From NCBI GenBank assembly GCA_002682825.1, contig NOKP01000016.1, positions 973,593 through 1,037,592 of the forward strand: a DNA stretch of 64,000 bases, read 5' to 3'. Under the pieces are notes generated by a model, which made no database searches, was not told the DNA's origin, and saw only the letters and a program-made list of their open reading frames with translations. This DNA is from Neonectria sp. B-13. Lineage: Eukaryota > Ascomycota > Sordariomycetes > Hypocreales > Nectriaceae. Each line of letters opens with the position of its first letter. Positions within the stretch are counted from its first letter, which is position 1. Positions 23,857 through 35,943 of this stretch are shown here, in pieces. The translations under genes were made by a program, and so were the position numbers.

Positions 23857-25548
23857 ATGGGCAAGTCGCGGCTGTGGAGGCAATCCCACGAGTGCATGAA
23901 CCACATTGCACAACCGCCATCTCCTCAGCCATCTTCGGCATTCGAGGGCTTCTTCGATGTCGATACTCCTCCCTCGAGACCATTAAGCGAAGCATTTACA
24001 TCTGGAACCTCGACCCCGACCGGCGCCATGGGCTCAAGGCCCCCCACCCTCACCGAGATCCTCCTTGATGTTTCGCCACCGCCATGGACCCTCAGCGCCT
24101 TCATGGCCTATCTGTCTCAGAACCACTGCATGGAGACGCTGGAATTCACACTCGATGCTCAGCGATACTCCGCCTTCTACAATGAGCTCATCATGGAAGC
24201 CGCTTCACGCTCCCGTGACAACGACGACCGTGTTTGCTCTCTATGGGAGAAGCTCATGCAGGTTTACATCATCCCCTGCGCTCCCAGAGAAGTCAACCTC
24301 CCCGCCCACGTGCGAGACCACCTGCTCCGCCTCCCCTGCTATCCTTTGCCTCCCCACCCTTCTCAACTGGATGAGGCCGGTCGTATTATCTACGAACTTA
24401 TGAACGACTCACTCCTGGTCCCTTTTCTCCAATCCGTCGCGCCCATGCAGCTCGATGGCCACTCCGACGAATCTGCTCGCTCCCCCAGGTTCTCAACCCA
24501 CAACAGAATGTCCGGACCAGTTCGGTCGACGACTTCCATGCAGGGCCTCGATTCTGACAGCCTAACGGACGACAGCGAATGCAACTCACCCACAGCAATG
24601 GAGCCAATGACCCCCCCTACTACCCCTCCCACCTCCGAATGGACATTCAACAACGCATCACCTGGAAGCCTTCAACGTGCCGTCGCTGCACACAACAAGG
24701 GTTGGAAGAAGATGGGAGCGAAGTTGGGACTTTCTCGCAAAAACCCCAGCCGCCGCTCGACACCCCCGACCTCCTCATCGTCGCCCACCGATGCCACTAT
24801 GGACCTGCATGACTCCTTATGAAGGTCGCAGGCCTTGTCGTTACCTATTCCATCCAGCCATTCAGCCGACTGGACCAGCAATGTCCTTCAGGATTCTTCT
24901 GATTCTGAAGGCTCAGACCCTGGTCATCAGTCGTCTGGTCAAATGGGGCCAGAGAACGGGTGGCTCCGTGCCTCTGCCCCCAGCCAATGTGGTGGACATG
25001 GGGATGGCATGGCCGCAAAATTTGCCGCCAACCGGAACGGTCAGTCCATGTCTCTGGTGCAAAAAAGCATCAGGGTCCGAACGAGGATGCTCGTGGACAA
25101 GACGATCGAGCCTGTTGCTGCCCAGAATCCAGCTAAACGCCGTTCGTCAGTGAAATCACATCCAAAACTGCTACCAATCGTCACCTCTTCAAGTCACTCA
25201 GACCTGCTTTTGGCATCGCTATCGGCCCAGGATATGGAGGTTGACTCGGACGAACAAAGCCGCCGCTGGGTGGGCTCGTCTTTCAGCGACTTCTCAAACT
25301 ACTTGCCGACTCCATCGCAGAGTTGCGAGAGTATGACTTCTTCTGCCACTGTCGATTCTCAGTGCCACTGTCCCATTTCTTCCCCGGAGGACGCTTACGG
25401 ATGGGATGCCGAGCTCGAACGAAGAGGCGAAGAAAGCGATGGCGAAACTATCGCTTTGACATATCGACGCGCTAACGGAAGCAAAACCAACCTGCTCCAC
25501 CGTGTCTTTAAAGCCGTATCTTCCTCTTCGCTGGGAAAATACGACTAA
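23857..25548 (+). CDS. rgsA: RgsA/Rgs2-type regulator of G-protein signalling, frame cut by one TGA
   Basis: From the ATG at 23857 the first frame runs 321 residues to a TGA at 24820-24822. The RGS domain spans about residues 62-200 and starts with the fungal pattern PPWTLSAFMAYLSQNHCMETLEF. It is followed by a Ser/Thr/Pro-rich region. RGS proteins speed GTP hydrolysis by G-alpha subunits; an N-terminal RGS domain with a long low-complexity tail matches the RgsA/Rgs2 class, which in Aspergillus acts on GanB. Directly after the TGA the same frame stays open for 241 more codons to 25548, with a protein-like Ser-rich sequence (for example SMSLVQKSIRVRTRMLVDKT). I think this is the rest of the same protein (about 560 residues in all). 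I see no consensus intron that removes the TGA. The frame is also open for 44 codons upstream of 23857, and a later ATG at 24028 is possible. GUT2 converges on it. Confidence 0.82.
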
Positions 25549-26601
25549 TCAAACCGAACGGATTCAAACCTAGAACAATCCCCGAGCTCTCGTAGAGCCT
25601 GGTGGCCTTTTGTTATTTTACTTATCTACGAGAGACCTTTGTGAAGGAAGAGGCGGGAGTGGGTGTCCACGGATCATTTTTGGTTATGATGAGGACATCA
25701 TATGTTGCATACACGGACTACACACATGACATAGATGGCATGACAGGGTGTAGCTGGCGAGGCGTTTCTGCAGCGCTACGGTTCTATCTGGTGGAACTCG
25801 TGGGCTATCTTTCGGTGTTTTGGTTCTTCTCTTCTTCAGCGAGATTCTTTGGTCCTGTGTGTACGCACCAGGCCGCGCATCTTGGGACATTGAGCAATGG
25901 AATGCAATTTGTCCCATCGGGTGAATGACCGGGCGAGCCTTTAAGGATGTCTAGGGGCGCCGGCTTATGATGATTACGGAGTTAATTTTCGGGATGAGAG
26001 GGAAAACAATAAGGAGGACTGTCTAGAGTCGAAGTGGTCCGTTGGCCAACCTCAAAGAGGAAAAAGGCTCTAGGCATAATGTCTAAATGTCAAAATACAT
26101 GATTCCCATGCACCAACAATCTTCATTTCTGTCCCTCTTTAGTAGTGTTGTATGTACATCGACTACCGCTACATAGTGTGTGTGCCACGAGAAACGATCA
26201 GTACCAATGCGATGAGGGATGGTTTCATGAGGGTGGACACGCCGAATATATTGGACACTATGACGGCTGATCAGTTGAGGTCAAGTTCAATGGCGTTCAC
26301 AACCAAGTGCACAAGGCACTGTTTCGTTCAGTTGTCATTATAGACGAAAGCTGTCCATCATGTAGGGAATATCCAAAATCGACGACAATTCCTTCCTTCA
26401 TGGCTGGTCTTTCGAATAGGAAGAAGTCAATCTTTGATACATTCGTGGCCCCTTCCCCCCATGCTTGGTGTATGTGTGTATCTGACTACTACGTAGTATG
26501 TGCAATGTGTGCTACGCGTGGTTTTCTACTTCAAGTCTTGGTGATCCAAGCGCTCTCACCCCTGTTTTCTTTTCGTTCTTATTAAGTACCTGGCCTTTGT
26601 C
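25549..26601. other. intergenic between convergent genes
   Basis: Shared 3' flank of the RGS gene and the minus-strand glycerol-3-phosphate dehydrogenase gene. AT-richer, with no supported gene. Confidence 0.6.
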
Positions 26602-28727
26602 TTATTCCTGCTCCATCGGCTTGTCGTGGCGAGAGTACATCTTCCACTCAAGGGAGTTGGCGAAGTCAAGCTTGCCCTGCTCGACTTGCTTACGCGTCGC
26701 CGAGAGCATGGGTTGTGGCAGACCCATCGACTCTAGGAAGGCAACAGCTAAACGAGGGATGGGGGGTCAGCATAGCAAACGGATGGGGAGCCACTCTAGG
26801 CAGAGAAATAACGGAAACACGTACACTCTTTCCACTCGTGATCTTGTCGACGTCGGTCCCACTTCAGCTCTTCGGTCATGATGTCGATGACCTTGGGAAG
26901 GGCCTCGAGCGCTGCCTGGGCGTTGAGGAATGCTAACCGGGTGCGGCGGGCCAGGACGTCGACGGCAGTCTGGGCATATTCGTGTTGGACGGCGTAGCGG
27001 ATCTCGCCATCGACGAAGGGATACAAGTGGGAGATGCGTTCGCCGCGGGCAGGGAACCGCTTGTCGGTCAGCTTGCAGAGGGCAGCGACAGTCCAGGCGC
27101 GGTCGCCGTAGGATTCAGTCAGGTGCTTAGCCACTTCGGTCTCGACTCCAAAGTGCTGGATCAGGGGGATGAAGAGGGTGTTGCTGAAGCCGTGCGCACC
27201 GACGAGGCGGACCTTGTGCGTCTGGCATGAGCCATCGAGGATGGCGCCGTCGTCAATCATCTCGGTGCCGCTCACGCGCGGAGCGTCGTTGACCGACTTG
27301 GGCTTGAGGCTAAATTCTCCGACGGCCGCGTCGACACACTCCTCAGCCATCTGACGGTACGTGGTCCATTTCCCACCGGCGCAAGTGAGCAAGCCAGAGG
27401 ACGATATGTCAATCAAATGGTTGCGGACCAACGATTCGGTGTTCTTGGCCTTCGGGTCCTTGACAAGGGGGCGGATGCCAGACCAGGCAGCCAGGACATC
27501 GCCCCTACGCACGTTGATTTCGGGAGAGAGGTAGTGGCTGACTTCGCTCAGAATCCACTCAATCGACTTCTCGTCGGGCAGAGGGTTGGGCGAGATGGTA
27601 GAGGGCGAGTCAGTAGTGCCGGCAATTGTGTTTCCTTGCCAGGGGAGGAAGAAGATGACACGGCCGTCGGATGTGGAGGGGTCGATCAACCCCATCTTGC
27701 CGGGGCTGAAGTAGCCAGGGAGAATGACGTGGACGCCGGAAGACGGGGCAACTATATCTTTGCATTGCTGGTCGTCCATCTTGCGGATGGAATCGGTAAA
27801 CGGCCCGGTGCAATTAATGATGCTCTTGGCCCTAACGGTAATCTCCTCGGTGGGACGTCCATCCTTGGTTGCGACCAAGTCCTTGACTTTGGCACCGCAC
27901 AATCGGCCGTGCTCGTCCTTGATGAGACCTGTGACCTCGGTGTGGTTTAAGACAGTGGCACCGTAGAGAGCGGCCGTCATGGCAATGGACACGTTCATTC
28001 GAGAGTCGTTGTGGGCGCCATCGTAGTAGACCAGGGCCCCAACCAGGTCAGTCTGCTTCAGCATGGGGAAGGCCTCGAGGGCCTTGCTGCGGGTCAGAAA
28101 GTAGGAGCTCTCAATGCCTTCGCTACCGGCGAGGAAGTCATAGAACTTGGTACCGGCCCAGTAGTACGGAGCTTTCCACCACTTGTCGAGGGGGAGCATG
28201 ATGGGCAGCCATGAGCTCAGATGGGGCGCTGTCTGCAAGAAGTACTTGCGCTCCTTGAGGGCTTCCTTGACGAGCTCGTACTGGCTGTAATCGAGGTTCC
28301 AGACGGCTTTTTCGAGGTAGCGCACGCCACCATGGACAAGCTTGGTGCTTTTGCTGCTGGTGCCGCTGCTGAAGTCATCGCGTTCAACGACGGCAACCTT
28401 GAGGCCACGGGTGGCAGCGTCCAACGCAACACCAGCGCCGGTGGCACCGCCTCCGATGATGAGCATATCATACTCGATGGTTTCCGGTTGGGAGCTCTTT
28501 CGAAGGTCGGCCAATTGCTCATCGCGGGGCTTGACGTGGGGGAAACGGGGTAGCTTGAAGCTGCCGTCTGCGCTGATGGTGGGAGGTGGAACTGCCGGGG
28601 AGGAGGAGGAGCCGAGGATGTCTCGAGGGCGGTAGCTGTAGAGTAGGACGGCGCTGGTTGTTGCGACGGCGCCGGGGAGTAGTAAGCGGCGGAAAAGGCG
28701 AGATCGGGCACCGGCAACGGGCGACAT
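26602..28727 (-). CDS. GUT2: mitochondrial FAD-dependent glycerol-3-phosphate dehydrogenase
   Basis: Two exons on the minus strand, 28727-26825 and 26747-26602, with a 77-base intron (donor GTACGT, acceptor TTTAG), give 682 residues. The N-terminus is basic and then hydrophobic (residues 1-35), fitting a mitochondrial targeting and inner-membrane anchor sequence. The FAD motif IIGGGATGAG lies at about 90-99, followed by the family signature STKLVHGGVRYLEKA (about 130). The C-terminal domain contains RRTRLAFLNAQAALEALPKV. The enzyme oxidises sn-glycerol-3-phosphate to dihydroxyacetone phosphate and passes electrons to ubiquinone, serving glycerol catabolism and the glycerol-phosphate shuttle. 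Length agrees with yeast Gut2 and fungal homologues. The second exon supplies the last 48 residues and ends in MEQE. There is a 12-bp GC-rich repeat just upstream of the start codon. Confidence 0.96.
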
Positions 28728-30307
28728 GGCGGCAACTTGGAGGATGCGCTGGCGCTGAGGCCGGAGCTAGAGCCGGAGCTGGAGCCGGAGCTGGAGCCGG
28801 AGCTGAACTTCGGTTCGGTCAATTGGGCGACAAGATGAGCCAGCGCACGCGGCAAGCGGCCTTGTGGATAGTTGATGAGCACAGAGAGAGATGGGCGCGA
28901 GGGGGATGTTGTGAGGGAAGCGCACAAGCGCACAAGCGCGTCCAAGAGCCTACCTCCTAGTCTAGGCGGAAGAGAATGGATAGCAAAAGGGATGGTTAGG
29001 GAGGACAGATGGGTTGAGCACAGGAGAGAGAATGGGGGAGAAATGAGAAGCAGAAATGAAAGAAGAGAAGGCGGAGCAAGATAGAAGAAAGAAAAATGTC
29101 GCGGCGCGTTGTCGAAGACTAGACTTGAAGTCTCTCAAGGCTCTGACACATGCAACGCCAGCCCGAACAATGACGAAATGGTGGGCATCGGGCCCATGGC
29201 GGGCGCCGGCCGGTACCTCTTAGTGATGCGCTATGCCGCCGCCGAAGGAAGTACCGGTGCGAGGCCCGTGACTCTGTCCCGGGCCCCGCTGCGGTGTGGG
29301 GGAACACCAACAACGTAAGGATGCTCGGCCTCCTTTTTGCCGCTTTAATTCTCCAATTCCCGGTTGCCATTGGCTGCTTGGTCTCTTCGGATTCCCGCGC
29401 GGGATCGGCTTTGGGGACAATGGCGAGGGGTGGCTCCGGGCGACAGAGAATCGCGGCTCACGAGGTCGAGTGCCGGCTCATGGATGGCTCGCGGACGGAA
29501 TGAGGGCGTGCGATCTGAACATGGATTTGGCTTCCCAGTGGGGCCGTCGTTGGGGAAAGTTGGGGGTGCACCGTGCCACCGTTGTCGCCGTGCCGCCAAT
29601 TGCTAGAACTAGTCTAATCTTTTGGGGATTTTGGGGGTCATTCGTCCTAGTATCCGTACTTGGACGTGGGACGCTTTTTCCGATTCCTTCCCCTTGCATT
29701 CATTCGCCTTTCCTCCTTCCTCGCACTTGCTTTTTTGGTGGAAGCAAAAGTAGTCCTAATTGATCCATACTGTGCACAAGTAGTTTACTAAAGACTTTCG
29801 GACCCTTCGCGTCGGTCGGGTCACGCAGGCAGGCAAAGCAAACGAGCAATGAAGACCCTCTTGCCTCTTTCTCGGGTGACATATTGTAAAATTCCCACCA
29901 ACCAGGGAGAGCGAATTAATTACTACCTACGTACCTTTACCTCACCTTTTACCTTGTTCCTCTGGTTCTTCTGGCCTCGTGAGCCCCCAAATTTTGTCCC
30001 CTCCCCCAAACTCCCAGAACGCCTCTCCGTCTCCATCTCCGTCTCCCACGGGTTTCCATCATCGCCGCTCCTGTTCAACAACACTCAATTGGCAATCATT
30101 CACTTGCGCACTCTTGTTCCATCACAAATGTTTTATTAGTCATTATCCAAATACACCATTGCCACACCGGGTATCTCTCTCCAAGTAAGGGTGAGGCAAC
30201 CGACCCATAGTCGTCCTCGACCATGTGAATCGAATAAATACATACAAAAGCCACTCTCGGGTTTTGCGCCTGCGCAACCAGCAGGCTAATACTCCTCGGT
30301 CTCAACT
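28728..30307. other. intergenic: GUT2 promoter and MHYT-gene 3' flank
   Basis: The first part is the 5' leader/promoter of GUT2 and includes a tandem 12-mer. From about 28950 to 30300 there is no supported gene; the open frame at 29296-29763 looks like chance. A C/T-rich stretch occurs near 29950-30060. Confidence 0.55.
28760..28804. repeat. 12-bp tandem repeat in the GUT2 5' leader
   Basis: The unit AGCCGGAGCTGG is repeated almost perfectly three to four times, ending about 33 bases from the GUT2 ATG. On the GUT2 mRNA strand it reads CCAGCTCCGGCT, a self-complementary, structure-prone sequence. Confidence 0.85.
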
Positions 30308-33187
30308 TCAACGACCTTCGACACACTCGGCAAACAAAACATCCACAAATGACTCGACTTGACTCACGTCGCCACTTTGCAGGCCACCATTGATAGACCC
30401 TCGCTGTCCCGCCTGCACGCTGGTTCCCATGTGTCCCATCCGCTGCATTTCGATATCTGCTGGCCTTGCTCTCCTTGCGTTTGGCGACTCAGCCATAACT
30501 GTGTCTTGGCTTTTGGTACTCTCAAGCCGAGTCCGTCCCTGGGCGAGTTCGGCCTTTTGAATGTCGATCTTGATTTCTTGGATCACCATAATGCCTCCGT
30601 ACGATGGTGGCAATGGCGGTGAATTGTCCCGGGCCGGGTAAGTCACGGAATTATGCCTGGATTCTACCGACTGCGAACGCTTGAGAGTTGGAGGGCACAG
30701 GTTGATGGTCGAGCCAGACTGGATGGAGTCGGGTTCCGATCCTCGACGTCCCTCGGCTGTCTTTGACGTGTTCAAGTTGGTGCCACTAGACGTGCCTAGG
30801 CGTTTGAATGGCCATAGCTTGGATGAAGGGCCCGATGGCGTGTCCCCAAGCCCTCCTGCCCTCCTTTCGCTTCTCGTGACGATGTGTCCAAATTCCCGGT
30901 GAGCGCCTCGCGTAAACTCCTGTCGGAACTTGGTTGGAACCTGCTGGATCTTGAAGAAGCTCAATGGGACAAATTCGCATGTTGGGCTAGATGGCACAGA
31001 ATGGATAGGAACCACGAGGCGCATCACGATCATTTTCGACTGAGTCGGACTGTCTTCACTCACGCATGGCAACTCAACGACCGTCGGCGTGAGGGTGGCC
31101 TCTTCAAACAACGGCTCTTGGATCCACTCCTGGAGGGCTCTGATTGCTTCTGATAGCTGACCGGCAAATTCGCCCTCTTTGTGGGTTTGCGATGAGAGAT
31201 CCCCTTCATCCAGGATCCGTCGAATTTTCGATACCGGCAAGTTGTCAAGGCGCCTCAGAAACGACACTTGCCAGTCCTCGAGGTCTGGTATAGGAAGAGC
31301 CGTGGACGGCAGCAGGTTCCGTGCACTCTTTCGCACCAGGATCTCGAATCCAAGTGAATTAGGCCGAGCGCGGATGGCAAAGAAGCCCAAATGCACTCCA
31401 GGGAGGGCCTTTTGCTGTTGGGTCGTGGACATGGCCATGTCCCGAAGCTTCTGATCGAAACCCTGGCATCTGATTTGCATGCTTGATTGGATGATCTCAC
31501 TGACCTGATGAGGTTCAGCAAACCGATAGCCAGCAGACACCAGTCGTTCCGCATCACGATCCGTCTCAATTCGACGAACCAGGAACATCAAAGATCCACG
31601 CCCGTAGTCTTGCTCCCACAGGCTGAGGCCTTTTTCTGCTACGCCGGCTCCGTGCCGATTTTCCGATTGAGAGTCTTCGTTGTCTGAGCTGGACTTCCTC
31701 GACGAGTTCTTCTGTAACGGTCCATGCGGTCGCTTTCCGGTAGTACCTGTGGGCAGAATCTCGTCCCAGAGCACACCCACAGTAGTGATGTGCTCTCTCA
31801 GCCGGTCAGCCAGCGATGAAGCTGCCATACAAAAGAGTTCTCGAAAGATGATATCGTAGTCGTCGATCATCTCGCCATGCTCGTTGATAAGCTGGATGCC
31901 TCTCCTGTCTTTATCACTGCCAGAATGCGGCAGCTGTGCCAAATGCTGCCTCATTCCACTGACAAGACCAGAAATCCCAGTCCAGTTCCTAGAGGCGTGG
32001 AACATCCAATGGAATAGGGGATGGCCAATACTGAATCCTTCCTTGGCATGCTGCTATAGTCAGCATTGTTCACCAACGGGAGTAAAATTGAACTCTTACC
32101 TTTTCCAAAAATGAGTCCGTCACTACTGTGCTAGGGATGAGCCCGTCGGTGTTGACCAGTATTCTCCCATTCTTGTCGAAGACAGCAGCTCCCAACGTGA
32201 TCTGCTGAGCATGGAGAGCCGTCTTTCTCATACTTCTTACACGAAGGATAACAGACCCAGCGATAATGAAACATGCGCCAAGCGACTGTGTCAATGTTAG
32301 TATGGTTCATACATCCATGCCGGGGTCAGTGACACTAACCAGACAGATAACGACAACGACGGTTGCACTGCGGGATGGCTCGCTACCCTTTGGCTTAATG
32401 TCGACGAGTCGATAGTGCGTTCCGATAGCAGCACACCAATGCATCCCAGACACTGCACCAGCGAGGATGACGGCTGAAATGGCCCGCTTCCACCATGAGG
32501 CAGCCCAGGTTGCTCGGAAGACGAAGAACATTGCTAGGGCGACGATACTGGCAACCACGGCGATTATTGCGGATCCAATGACGAACGCGGGCTGATATAC
32601 GCAGGTGTAGTTCGCGATGGAGGCGTTGCCCAGGTAGTGCATGCCACAGACGGCAGTGCCGCAGAGGACACCGCCAACGCAGACTCTCCACCAAGAAACT
32701 CGATTGTTGGTTCCAATAGCGACAAAAGCGGCGAGGAGGACGATAATGGGGACGAAGAAGGAGACGGCAGTGAAACCGTTCGAATAAGCGACTTGCATCT
32801 GCGGCTGTCCGTCGGCGAGGTCGATGGCTCGGTTACCAATGAAATGCTGCGGTGGATGAGCGCAAGAACCGGAGACAAAGAGCAGCACGGGTCATGTTAC
32901 GCACCATGCACCATATAGCGATGCCGCCCATGGTGATAGCTGAGCTCACAAGAAGCAGGCTGGTTTGGGGGTTAGCCGCAAGTCTGGAAGAGGGAGTCGG
33001 CGTTTTCAAAAGCGAGGGCGGCGTACTGGTTGAAGACACCTCTAGAGCCTGTCCGACGGTTGATCAACTCGAGGGTCGAGGCAGCACCGACTAGGCTGAC
33101 GAGGTAGCTGAGAGCTACAAAGCCGGCATTGTAGTCCTGGGGGACAATGTGTCCGCGGTATTCACGAAGGAGGTCTTGGGAGGACAT
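30308..33187 (-). CDS. MHYT-domain integral membrane sensor-like protein
   Basis: Five exons on the minus strand (33187-33027, 32959-32905, 32846-32340, 32285-32100, 32053-30308) give 884 residues with consistent phases. I start at the second ATG (33187), since the first (33217) adds only ten residues. The N-terminal 250 residues hold about seven hydrophobic helices with the repeated MHYT-type motif: GGIAIWCMHFIGN, CGMHYLGN and SGMHWCAAIGTHYR. These His/Met/Cys residues sit near membrane faces and are thought to bind copper or sense O2, CO or NO in bacteria. After the last helix, a cytosolic part of about 600 residues carries no GGDEF or kinase domain; it has a KNGRILVNTDGLIP segment and a Ser/Pro-rich C-terminal third. 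The architecture is known in ascomycetes but the function is not established. Confidence 0.9.
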
Positions 33188-35943
33188 GATGGACCGTAGC
33201 CTGTTGTTGGACGGCAACTCCCAATTGTTTCGCTATCGCTATCACGGCCTTGCGGAGGAGGAGGAGGAGGAGGACTGTTGCTTCGCTAGACAGGGGCGGA
33301 ACGGGGACGAGGACGGGTTGAGTCAAGAACGTGGGAGATGGGCGAGGTGCTTTAACTACTTGGCTCACATTGGGGACTGCATGCAGGACTGTACATGAAG
33401 TGCAAGTACATGCAGTAGCATCCCCTACCGCGTGTAGGTGAGTACACATTGCTTTTGGTGGAATGCCTGCCATGTCTCGCCGAGGCGGTTCACCTGGGTG
33501 GGACTGGCCGACTGCGACGGTGGGATCCAGAGGGCGTCGGTCCCGTCGCGACTCACCCTTGCGCGTTGAGGACTTGAGGACTTGAGAACTTTCTTTGACA
33601 TGGGGGGAACTAGCTTCGCGTTTGGCGCTCGTCGGATCCCTTCGGAAGAATCAATCGCAGATGCGATCTCGCTGGGTCACAGCGAGCCAATGGAGGCATG
33701 GCAACGGAGGATACAAGGCAGCTAGTGACCTGGGGGCAAGCCCTGGCGGGGAGGCGGTGACGCGCTAATGAAGCAATTGCTTGACTACTTAGTTATCTGT
33801 TGGTCACTGCTCTGTGTCCTTGAAGTAAAAGCTGCTGTCAACGGCACGGTTCGCATGCGGTGGTGAGGAGCATGAGCCTCGACGGAACACGTGGAGACGA
33901 CGACCCAAACACAAGGGAATCGAGCTGGGCGAGTGAGAAAAGAAGCAATGGCAAGAACTCGAGACAAAACGAACACTGCAGGGAGGCATTGCGATAGAGC
34001 ACAGCGGGCGAGGAGCGGGCGCCAACGGTGCATTGTCTCAAACTCCCAGCCGGAGAATTGTGCTTGTGACGGCGATGGGGTATCATTCGATAGGTATGTA
34101 AATGTGGCGTCAGGCCCAAGAGAAAAAGAAAGAAAAAGGATAAGTTACAGCGTAAAAAGAGGGAGCGGAGGGAGACCAGGGAAACCCCATGCATGATGAT
34201 ACTTGCTCCGGATTCCAAGACCTAGACTAGTGCCGGCATAATGAAAAGCCTGCTGCCCCCTGCGTGCCTAGCGGTGTCTCTCTCGCGGCCTCGGTTGGGG
34301 GGATCCCTGGACCATGTGTCCGTACAAAGCACAGTACAGAGGTGAAAAGGCTGCTCTACTGTATTGTACCCGTGCCTGGATGCATCCTGGATCAGAAGGA
34401 CAACAGCGAGTGGAGCATCATACGGGTGGTGGCTGGCTGAGCAGCAGATAAGAGGAGCCCGAGTCCCAGCAGCGCGGCGCGGTGCCGTTCTCCTAAGTAG
34501 CGGCGCAGCTAGCACGTAGCCGCCTGGGAGATTGCATGGTCGAGTTGTCGGGTCGAGTTGTCGCCTGTCGTTAGGCTGGCTATCAGGTCCAGGTTTGTTG
34601 ATCAAACGTCGATCCCCCATCCTGGCCCCCTGTTCCTTTAGGTGCTTTGGCCGCTAGTGTCTGCTGGCTGTAATCGAGGCGCTCAGCTGCTGTGATTGTT
34701 GGTGCTTGTCGACGCCTCGCTCTATTATTGCCTTCAGCAGGACGAGCCAGCGCGCCAGAGTTTGCATCTGGCACTTGCATCCTGCATTCGTATCGTTGTT
34801 CGGGAGGGTCGGACAGAAAGGCGCCTCGGATAGGTTACATCCTCGATGCCTCAGCTGGAGCTGGCAGGGTGGACTTTTCGTACTGCCTGCAAGCCTAGCG
34901 ATGGCAAGGTGTCATTCATCATATCGATCGATCACTTCGGATCTCAGCCGGTGACAGGAAGAGTCAAGAGGTGGCGCCACTGGCAAGGGGGCTTTTAGCA
35001 GCAGCCCCCAGCACGGCTGATAGCTGCAACATGGGACATGGGCACCAAAGCACTACCGAACTTGTTGTTTCATCAGTGTTCTTGTTGTCCTGCTCTCAGC
35101 TCGGAAAGCCTGTTGTCTGTCGGTGCCCATCCTCTGTCCGTCAGACATCCACACGGAAGTGGTCCTCTTCCCTGACTCTGTCCCATCTTTTCGGTAGTGA
35201 GTGCCCACTCAAGGCCGAGACCTCAGCTCGCAGCCCTCATCCCTGTTCATGCTCGCGGAAACCATCCACAGTTCCTGGCTCTTTGTTGCCTGTCTCTTCT
35301 CCACGGCCCCTCCCCCGGTCTCTTGGAAAGCCCTGTGGGTGCTGCCATGGAAAATCCCGATCTCCAGTGTTTGCTGTTCACGGCACAACCAGGTCCTTGG
35401 ATGTGAGATTGCCATGGGGAGATTGTTCTTTTCTTTTTCCACCGTTCCTTTCCTATCGCCCTTTTTCCTTTCTTATTTCTTGTGCGTTTTCTTGTGTTCC
35501 TGGTAGTCCACCATCCGCTAGAGTCTGTTACCCGTGCCTAAACCTTCCATCCACCCTGCTGCGCCTGTTTAGGTTGCTTGCCAGCTGGGAATGACAAAGC
35601 TAGAATGTTCGGTCGGCCTACTGCCATGCTATGCATCAGAAAATCTGTTCGCGCACTGCGTCGTTGCATCCTCGCCTCAATCATACGCAGGAGCCTGGAT
35701 CCCCACTCCTCCGACAGCCATACTCTTCCCTCCATCATAGGTACTAGGATAAGTTCAAATATTTCAGCAGTGCTGTCTTCAAGACACTAAGTCTCCAAAT
35801 CTAAGACAACCCTCATCAGGAAGAAGGGTAACCTGCTTTGAGTCGCCCACGCCATCCACTGTCCACGAACACGAGTCGTCTAGTACACTGTCCGGTGAAT
35901 CAGCGGGTTCTGACAACCACAGCGGGAAACAGTCGGTCTTCAA
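33188..35943. other. intergenic, no gene seen
   Basis: About 2.7 kb between the start of the MHYT gene and the end of the TYW4 gene. It begins with GGA repeats close to the MHYT start. Open frames such as plus 34971-35594 are Cys/Ser/Pro-rich, overlap frames on the other strand and resemble no protein. C/T-rich tracts near 35410-35480 are typical of fungal promoters. Confidence 0.55.

Noticed and set aside
24835..25548. Separate gene downstream of the RGS gene
   Set aside because: There is no ATG at its beginning, only twelve bases separate it from the TGA, and the frame is identical, so it reads better as the tail of the RGS protein.
28217..28945. Open frame overlapping the GUT2 start on the same strand
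   Set aside because: It overlaps GUT2 in another frame, and its Gly-Ser repeats come from the 12-bp tandem repeat.
34971..35594. 207-codon open frame on the plus strand
   Set aside because: It has unusual Cys/Ser/Pro composition and no domain or neighbour evidence.
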